The notes under the pieces: generated by a model
What the model saw: the letters and a program-made list of their open reading frames with translations, nothing else
Database searches by the model: none
Told to the model about the DNA's origin: nothing
From: Bacteroidales bacterium
GTDB taxonomy: Bacteria; Bacteroidota; Bacteroidia; Bacteroidales; VadinHA17
DNA length: 64,000 bases
Direction: 5' to 3'
Assembly: GCA_025454755.1 (NCBI GenBank)
Contig: JALONV010000011.1
Coordinates: 1 to 64,000, forward strand
Shown: piece by piece, positions 58,261 to 64,000 of the stretch
Position numbering within the stretch: the first letter of the stretch is position 1
How the letters are laid out: every line of letters begins with the position of its first letter
Program-made: the position numbers and the translations under genes

Positions 58261-59481
58261 ATGCATATTTTCCTGCACACCCTCAGCAACGGTATAAGGC
58301 TGGCACACCATAGAACAAACGGAATGGTGGCCCACTGCGGTCTGATAATTAAAACCGGATCACGCAATGAGACCGCTGCCGAACATGGTATGGCTCATTT
58401 TATCGAACACATGCTCTTCAAGGGCACAAAGAAGCATAAAGCCTACTATATCCTTACCCGCCTCGATGAGGTTGGCGGAGAACTAAATGCATATACTTCA
58501 AAGGAAGAGACGGCTATACATGCGTCGGTACTGAAGGAGGATTTCGAAAAAGCTGTCGATATGATAAGCGACATAGCTTTTAACTCTGTCTTCCCTGCCA
58601 ATGAGATCGAAAAAGAAAAGGATGTGATCATCGAAGAAATAAATTCTTTCCTCGATAACCCGGCTGAGATTATATTCGAAGATTTCGAGGAGCTGGCTTT
58701 CCCGGGACAGCCGCTGGGAAGGAACATCCTTGGAACCCGTGAAACAGTAAAATCATTTACTCATGATGATCTTGAAAAATTTGTCGCCAGAAACTACAAT
58801 ACCCGGCAGATGGTTTTCTGCTCTGTTGGCAATATTCCTGATGAAGATGTGCTGAAACTTTTCAATAAATATTTCGGGTCATTTTCTCCCAAAACGAAAA
58901 AAAACGGTATAGATAAGATCTCCAGGTATACTCCTTCTTCCCTTACAAAGCATAAAAAGACATATCAGAACCATTGCATTATCGGAAATATAGCCTACCC
59001 CATAAGGGATAAACGCAGATTGGGAATGTCGCTTCTGAATAATCTGATCGGCGGCCAGGGAATGAATTCCAGACTGAACCTCGCCCTTCGTGAAAACAGG
59101 GGACTGGCATACAATGTTGAATCGAGCTACAATGCTTATCACGACACTGGTATCTTCTTAGTATACTTCGGAACTGACAGCCAGAATCTGGAGAAGAGCA
59201 TAGCAATCACTTACACCGAACTAAACAAGCTCAGAACATCAAAGCTCGGATCCATTCAGCTTAGCAAGGCAAAGAACCAGGTAAAAGGCTACCTGGCAAG
59301 AGGTTTTGAACACCATGAGAGCCTCATGCTGAGCATGGGAAAAAGCCTCCTGGTGACCAGCAAGATAGATACACTTGAGGAGATCTGTAACAAAATAGAC
59401 AATATTACTGCATCACAGCTGCTGGAAATATCAAATGAAGTCTTCGAACCTTCAAAACTTTCAATGCTTATATATAAATGA
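58261..59481 (+). CDS. M16 family zinc peptidase
   Basis: HFIEHMLFKGT (HxxEH) with downstream E; likely start at internal ATG 58261. Confidence 0.92.
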   Translation: MHIFLHTLSNGIRLAHHRTNGMVAHCGLIIKTGSRNETAAEHGMAHFIEHMLFKGTKKHKAYYILTRLDEVGGELNAYTSKEETAIHASVLKEDFEKAVDMISDIAFNSVFPANEIEKEKDVIIEEINSFLDNPAEIIFEDFEELAFPGQPLGRNILGTRETVKSFTHDDLEKFVARNYNTRQMVFCSVGNIPDEDVLKLFNKYFGSFSPKTKKNGIDKISRYTPSSLTKHKKTYQNHCIIGNIAYPIRDKRRLGMSLLNNLIGGQGMNSRLNLALRENRGLAYNVESSYNAYHDTGIFLVYFGTDSQNLEKSIAITYTELNKLRTSKLGSIQLSKAKNQVKGYLARGFEHHESLMLSMGKSLLVTSKIDTLEEICNKIDNITASQLLEISNEVFEPSKLSMLIYK

Positions 59482-60122
59482 CCATGAACAAATGGATCGA
59501 AAAGTACCTTCATGATTATTCCTCGCCTGAGGATCCTCTTCTAAATGACCTTTACAGGCAGACTCATCTGAAGTTCATTAATCCTAATATGTCGACAGGA
59601 CATCTTCAGGGAAAACTACTTGAGTTCCTCTCTGTGATGATACAGCCATCCTCAATTCTTGAGATAGGCACTTATACCGGATATTCGGCAATATGTCTTG
59701 CCAGGGGACTTAAACCCGGAGGGAAACTCTTTACAGTTGAGATAAATGATGAACTAAGGGAATTCAGCAACTCCTTTTTCAAAAAAGCAGGATTCGAAAA
59801 ATCGATTACCCAGATCACAGGAAGGGCGCAGGATGTGGTTCCCGGTATCGACCATATGTTCGACCTGGTCTATATTGACGGAGATAAGCGTGAATACACT
59901 GAATACTATAATATTGTTATATGTAAAACAAACCCGGGAGGTTTCATAATTGCCGATAATATCCTGTGGGGAGAAAAAGTGCTCGAAAAGAATTCGAAGG
60001 ACCCACAGACAAGAGGTATCATTGAGTTCAACGAAATGATCCGTGAACAGAAGAATATCGAAAAGGTGATACTTCCGCTACGTGACGGATTAATGCTTAT
60101 CAGAAAAGTCCGTGATTCTTAA
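59478..60122 (+). CDS. Class I SAM O-methyltransferase (caffeoyl-CoA OMT-like)
   Basis: SSILEIGTYTGYSAICLARGL, FDLVYIDGDKREYTEYYN, GGFIIADNILWGEKV; overlaps the peptidase stop by 4 nt. Confidence 0.9.
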   Translation: MTMNKWIEKYLHDYSSPEDPLLNDLYRQTHLKFINPNMSTGHLQGKLLEFLSVMIQPSSILEIGTYTGYSAICLARGLKPGGKLFTVEINDELREFSNSFFKKAGFEKSITQITGRAQDVVPGIDHMFDLVYIDGDKREYTEYYNIVICKTNPGGFIIADNILWGEKVLEKNSKDPQTRGIIEFNEMIREQKNIEKVILPLRDGLMLIRKVRDS

Positions 60123-60267
60123 GTCCTTGTTAATATGTGTTCTCGTGGTAAAATGCTATCATTAGCTTTAATGCATTATAACCACGGATTTCACGGAGAA
60201 CACGGAAAATACACGGAATCTTTGTGTAAATGGTATAATTTTTGTTCAATAAAAGGAAAATACGGTT

Positions 60268-60894
60268 ATGAAAAAACTCATTATATCTTTTTTGTCATTA
60301 TTCCTGATCCTCGCAATTAATGCTCAGACTTCAAAAACAGATGTTTTGCAGGATCTCGAAAAAAACAAGCCTGCAGGCCAGGAACTGAAGCTTACAGCAA
60401 CAACCACAGCTGCAACAAGGCTATTTGGAGCAAAGGACGACCTCACTACCGTTATTATGATTTTACCAAAAGGATCGGTTGTGGATGTTATAGGCTCCGA
60501 CAGTACCTATTTTCATGTGTTGTTTGAAGAAAATGATGGATATATTCTCAGGCGTCATGCACTCCTCGATGAACCGGCAACAGTATCACAACCTGCTATC
60601 CGGAAAGTTGAACCTGTCGCTCAGGAGACAAAACCTGCAGTGCAACAGGAACAACAGCAAAGCAGATTTTCATATCTTGAAGATAAATACGGAACATCAA
60701 TGGCTGCAAAACTCAGCGCCGGCAAAATCTGGAAGGGGATGAACGCAGAAATGATACGTGACAGTTGGGGCAAAGCTCAGAAAATCAACAGGATAATCAG
60801 CGGCAATACTGTTAAAGAGGAATGGATATTTAAGAACACCTGGCTCTATCTTGAAGATGATATACTGGTAGAGTGGGGTCCGATAAGAAAATAA
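60268..60894 (+). CDS. SH3-domain-like secreted protein
   Basis: Signal peptide; KLTATTTAATRLFGAKDDLTTVIMILPKGSVVDVIGSDSTYFHVLFEENDGYILRRHAL. Confidence 0.65.
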   Translation: MKKLIISFLSLFLILAINAQTSKTDVLQDLEKNKPAGQELKLTATTTAATRLFGAKDDLTTVIMILPKGSVVDVIGSDSTYFHVLFEENDGYILRRHALLDEPATVSQPAIRKVEPVAQETKPAVQQEQQQSRFSYLEDKYGTSMAAKLSAGKIWKGMNAEMIRDSWGKAQKINRIISGNTVKEEWIFKNTWLYLEDDILVEWGPIRK

Positions 60895-60912
60895 CTTGTT
60901 TACAATTTTAAG

Positions 60913-60943
60913 AGAGGATGTCCGGAAAGGCATCCTCTTTTTT
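60913..60943 (+). terminator. Rho-independent terminator
   Basis: AGAGGATG-tccggaaagg-CATCCTCT followed by a T run. Confidence 0.8.
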
Positions 60944-61009
60944 ATTATTGGCAATCCTTATCATGATAAAATTGTTAATTTGGAGACAGATTTGTTATCA
61001 TGATTGATC

Positions 61010-62422
61010 ATGGCTGGTGAGAGGAAGCTTGTCAGGATGCTCGGAATGGGTTATGTAATCATTTTTGTGATTGCAAACATCATTGGATCAGGTGTGTACA
61101 AAAAAGTGGCCCCGATGGCTGCCGAGCTTCAATCGCCCGGGTGGATTATCATGGCCTGGGCAGCTGCAGGAATTATCACTCTTTTTGGTGCTCTGAGCAA
61201 CGCTGAAGTTGCCGGATTGCTTGCTGACACAGGAGGTGATTTCGTTTATCTTAAAAAGATCTATAATCGTTTCTTCGCCTACATGTACGGCTGGTCATTG
61301 TTCACGGTAATTCAGACCGCAACAATTTCTTCACTGGCATATGTATTTGCACAATCGTTGAACAATATCATCCCGATACCTGAGATATTCCCGTCACTCG
61401 GGGAATTTTCCCTGGCCGGCATTTTCTATCCTTTCCAGAATTCAGGAATAAAACTTGCAGCCATTGTATTAATCCTGCTCCTGACTTTTATTAACATTTC
61501 GGGTTTAAAAAGCGGCGCGGGAGTGAGTAAAACCCTGTTCTTCATGGTATGTGCCGGACTTCTTCTTATCGTGGTATTTGGCCTGAGCAGTCAATCTGCC
61601 AAACCGATAATGCACTTAAGTAACAGCATGATCCCTGCAGGAACCGTTACTGTATCATCTTTCTTTACAGCCATGCTTGCTGCATTCTGGGCATACCAGG
61701 GATGGATCTCTGTGGGCTTCATCGGAGGAGAAGTTAAAAATCCCAACAAGAATATTCCGAGGGGGATCATAATAGGTACTTTCATCGTGATTGCCGTATA
61801 CCTGCTTGTAAATATTACTTACCTCTCACTGCTTACAATTCCGCAATTAACTGCTATAAATGAATCAGGTAACCAGATAGCTGCAGTAGAGGCTGTAAGA
61901 AGTTTCTGGGGAAAAGGAGGTGTTCTGTTTATTTCACTGCTTATCCTGGTTACGACCCTGGGTTGCACCAACGCCAGTATCCTGACGGGTGCGCGTCCCT
62001 ATTATGCAATGGCTCGTGAGAAGCTTTTCTTTTCTGGGATCGGAAAAATAAACAACCGGAACGTACCGGGCAATTCTCTCTTATGGCAGGGGATATGGGC
62101 CGCATTCCTTGTGCTGTCAGGGACATTTGATCAACTGACCGATATGGTCGTTTTTTCTGTCTTTTTCTTTTATGGCGCTACATCCCTGGGGGTCATCATT
62201 TTACGCTATCGGATGCCCAACGCTGACAGACCATACAAAGTGTGGGGATATCCTGTAGTACCTCTGTTATATATTCTGTTTTGTGCCGGTCTTGTTTTTA
62301 ATACCTTCATAACAAGGCCCCGTGAGGCGGCAATTGGCATGATCCTTATATTATCCGGCATACCGGTATATTATTTGATGAAAAGGAAATATTCAAAAGC
62401 AAAAGATCATTTGAGCGATTGA
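61010..62422 (+). CDS. APC-family amino-acid permease
   Basis: Twelve-TM-like protein; GSGVYKKVAPMAAELQSPGWIIMAWAAAGIITLFGALSNAEVAGLL. Confidence 0.9.
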   Translation: MAGERKLVRMLGMGYVIIFVIANIIGSGVYKKVAPMAAELQSPGWIIMAWAAAGIITLFGALSNAEVAGLLADTGGDFVYLKKIYNRFFAYMYGWSLFTVIQTATISSLAYVFAQSLNNIIPIPEIFPSLGEFSLAGIFYPFQNSGIKLAAIVLILLLTFINISGLKSGAGVSKTLFFMVCAGLLLIVVFGLSSQSAKPIMHLSNSMIPAGTVTVSSFFTAMLAAFWAYQGWISVGFIGGEVKNPNKNIPRGIIIGTFIVIAVYLLVNITYLSLLTIPQLTAINESGNQIAAVEAVRSFWGKGGVLFISLLILVTTLGCTNASILTGARPYYAMAREKLFFSGIGKINNRNVPGNSLLWQGIWAAFLVLSGTFDQLTDMVVFSVFFFYGATSLGVIILRYRMPNADRPYKVWGYPVVPLLYILFCAGLVFNTFITRPREAAIGMILILSGIPVYYLMKRKYSKAKDHLSD

Positions 62423-62572
62423 AGAGACAGGAAAAGTGGAATATTTTTCGAATTTCAAGACTCTGCATGAAGCAGTGGCAGTGTAATTGCAGTTGCGAGT
62501 TCTAAAAAAGAAACTTCTGGTTTATATTTAATTGTACTTTTGTAAATGATAAAAATATAATACATAAGGAAC

Positions 62573-63079
62573 ATGAAAAGATTTCTTCTTTCAGTTAGTC
62601 TGATCAGCGTTTTTATATTTTCGTCTTTAGCTCAAAACAAGAAGGCAGAGAGGGACTCCATTGCGGTAGTGAAATTCCAGAAGGCTGCTGCGGCTCTTGA
62701 GGCAAAAGATTTTGTGATTATTGTAGAATATTACGCTACCGGAAGCGGTACCTTTGAAGCCAATACTGATGCTGCAAATTTCCTCTCTTATGAAAAGGAG
62801 TTTGTGATCCTTCAGGGGCAGATTGTCGCAGGAAACAGTAATGTAAACAAACTGACAATATCGGATTTTAACCAGGTCACCGATAAAAAGGGCAATATCA
62901 GTGTTGAAATGCAGGGCAGGGGCTTCTTTATAACCGCAAAAATCGAGATACTTCTGAAAAAAGGAGGCAATACTGGCGATGTAATTATAACGCCAACAAA
63001 AGGTGATACAAAGCGTTTTTCAGGAGAGATTGTACCCAGGGCTGAGTCGAAGTATTTCAGGAGAGCCGGGGAAATATAA
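62573..63079 (+). CDS. DUF4251-domain secreted protein
   Basis: Signal peptide; AAAALEAKDFVI...FLSYEKEFVILQGQ...GNISVEMQGRGFFITAKIEI. Confidence 0.75.
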   Translation: MKRFLLSVSLISVFIFSSLAQNKKAERDSIAVVKFQKAAAALEAKDFVIIVEYYATGSGTFEANTDAANFLSYEKEFVILQGQIVAGNSNVNKLTISDFNQVTDKKGNISVEMQGRGFFITAKIEILLKKGGNTGDVIITPTKGDTKRFSGEIVPRAESKYFRRAGEI

Positions 63080-63108
63080 ATTGTATCCGGACACTTAAGG
63101 TATTTCAA

Positions 63109-63140
63109 AAAATAAAGGAAGTCAAAACTTCCTTTATTTT
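63109..63140. terminator. Bidirectional terminator hairpin
   Basis: AAAATAAAGGAAGT-caaa-ACTTCCTTTATTTT (14-bp perfect stem). Confidence 0.85.
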
Positions 63141-63142
63141 TG

Positions 63143-63215
63143 AGCGGGAGACGGGACTCGAACCCGCGACCCTAACCTTGGCAAGGTTATGCTCTACCAA
63201 CTGAGCTACTCCCGC
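63143..63215 (-). tRNA. tRNA-Gly(GCC)
   Basis: GCGGGAGTAGCTCAGTTGGTAGAGCATAACCTTGCCAAGGTTAGGGTCGCGGGTTCGAGTCCCGTCTCCCGCT; full cloverleaf. Confidence 0.97.
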
Positions 63216-63346
63216 ATATTCAGGGGCAAAAATAAGAATCTTTTTTTTATCTGCAAAAATGGGTTTAAGGATTATTTATAATAAATTTGCGCTTCCACTT
63301 ACAACTGCAAGACCTGCAAGACAGCATGACTTGCAAGACTTTTATT

Positions 63347-63445
63347 GCCCGGATGGTAGGGGCGAGCGTTAAAAAAACACCCGGTGGGTGTTTTTAGCGA
63401 AGCAGCCAGCCTGCAGGGTTGGACATTCCACCATCCGGTAAGAAT
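63347..63445 (+). repeat. 99-bp tRNA-Leu-derived inverted-end unit, copy 1
   Basis: GCCCGGATGGT...AAAAACACCCGGTGGGTGTTTTT...ATTCCACCATCCGGTAAGAAT; same as 63606-63704 by my reading. Confidence 0.88.
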
Positions 63446-63525
63446 ATTCCACCATCCGGTAAGAATGGGGTAGAAGTTCTTTCTGATAATCAAATACTAA
63501 AGAAACCATCAGTTATAATGTTACG

Positions 63526-63576
63526 CCCGGATGGTGGAATTCCCGCTGCGCGGGACAGGGTCCGACACGCAGGACA
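63526..63576 (+). pseudogene. Partial tRNA-Leu copy with palindrome in place of the D-loop
   Basis: GCCCGGATGGTGGAAT[tcccgctgcgcgggacagggtcc]GACACGCAGGAC versus intact GCCCGGATGGTGGAATGGTAGACACGCAGGAC. Confidence 0.8.
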
Positions 63577-63605
63577 TGTTTTTTTGATATATTTGATTGT
63601 ATTCA

Positions 63606-63704
63606 GCCCGGATGGTAGGGGCGAGCGTTAAAAAAACACCCGGTGGGTGTTTTTAGCGAAGCAGCCAGCCTGCAGGGTTGGACATTCCACCATCCGGTAA
63701 GAAT
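63606..63704 (+). repeat. 99-bp tRNA-Leu-derived unit, copy 2
   Basis: Offset 259 bp from copy 1. Confidence 0.88.
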
Positions 63705-63723
63705 CCATCAGTTATAATGGTAC

Positions 63724-63807
63724 GCCCGGATGGTGGAATGGTAGACACGCAGGACTTAAAATCCTGTGACCATAACGGTTGTGCGGGTTCAAGTCCCGCT
63801 CCGGGTA
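63724..63807 (+). tRNA. tRNA-Leu(TAA)
   Basis: GCCCGGATGGTGGAATGGTAGACACGCAGGACTTAAAATCCTGTGACCATAACGGTTGTGCGGGTTCAAGTCCCGCTCCGGGTA; long variable arm. Confidence 0.95.
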
Positions 63808-63811
63808 CAGC

Positions 63812-63839
63812 GCCCTCCGAAGCCTTGGCGAAGGAGGGC
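63812..63839. repeat. CCTTCGCCAAGG-family palindrome immediately downstream of tRNA-Leu
   Basis: GCCCTCCGAAGCCTTGGCGAAGGAGGGC. Confidence 0.8.
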
Positions 63840-64000
63840 AAAAAAGAGCGAGAGTGAGACAAGGAGCGAAGCGACGCAGTTCCGAGAATCGGAAGCGAGA
63901 GCGAGCACTCTCGTCTCTTTTTCCTCGCTCTCACTCTCACACTCACACTTGTCTTATCAGCGAAAGCGAGCACACTCGCTTCTGTTTTCTTCACTCCCGT

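Noticed and set aside
63653-63994. 113-aa ORF across tRNA-Leu and its repeats (minus strand)
   Set aside because: Antisense of a tRNA gene and palindromic repeats; no protein-like composition.

Overview
This is a Bacteroidota-type chromosomal window. Supporting evidence: lipoproteins and T9SS-like sorting signals, a FecI/FecR/TonB-receptor locus, DUF5686, DUF4251 and DUF6320-type proteins, and TTTG-N19-TAnnTTTG promoters. I count about 36 credible CDSs. They include an S9 prolyl oligopeptidase, alkaline phosphatase, a giant BadF/BcrA-type double-ATPase dehydratase activase, a KdpD/E-like pair beside TrkH, a SpoIIE phosphatase next to SiaC and a double-domain SiaB, a secreted TPR-CHAT protein, a transglutaminase operon, a ~40-repeat LRR protein, an M16 peptidase and an APC permease. 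There are also tRNA-Gly(GCC), tRNA-Leu(TAA), several terminators and many small repeats. The most unusual part is an accessory region at about 33.8-50.0 kb. It carries four same-orientation copies of a 'promoter + tRNA 5' fragment' (33.82, 39.04, 40.57 and 41.18 kb). These separate small cargo modules: an uncharacterised transglutaminase/winged-helix operon, an AAA ATPase bracketed by TTACGCAT/ATGCGTAA repeats, and a GIY-YIG nuclease next to a tRNA-Phe-like pseudogene. Short palindromes replace parts of the D, anticodon and T arms of that tRNA-like sequence. The same palindrome families also sit inside intergenic hairpin repeats and in tRNA-Leu-derived repeats at 63.3-63.8 kb, suggesting a small palindromic element that favours structured DNA or RNA. 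All functional statements come from reading the sequence; no database search was run.
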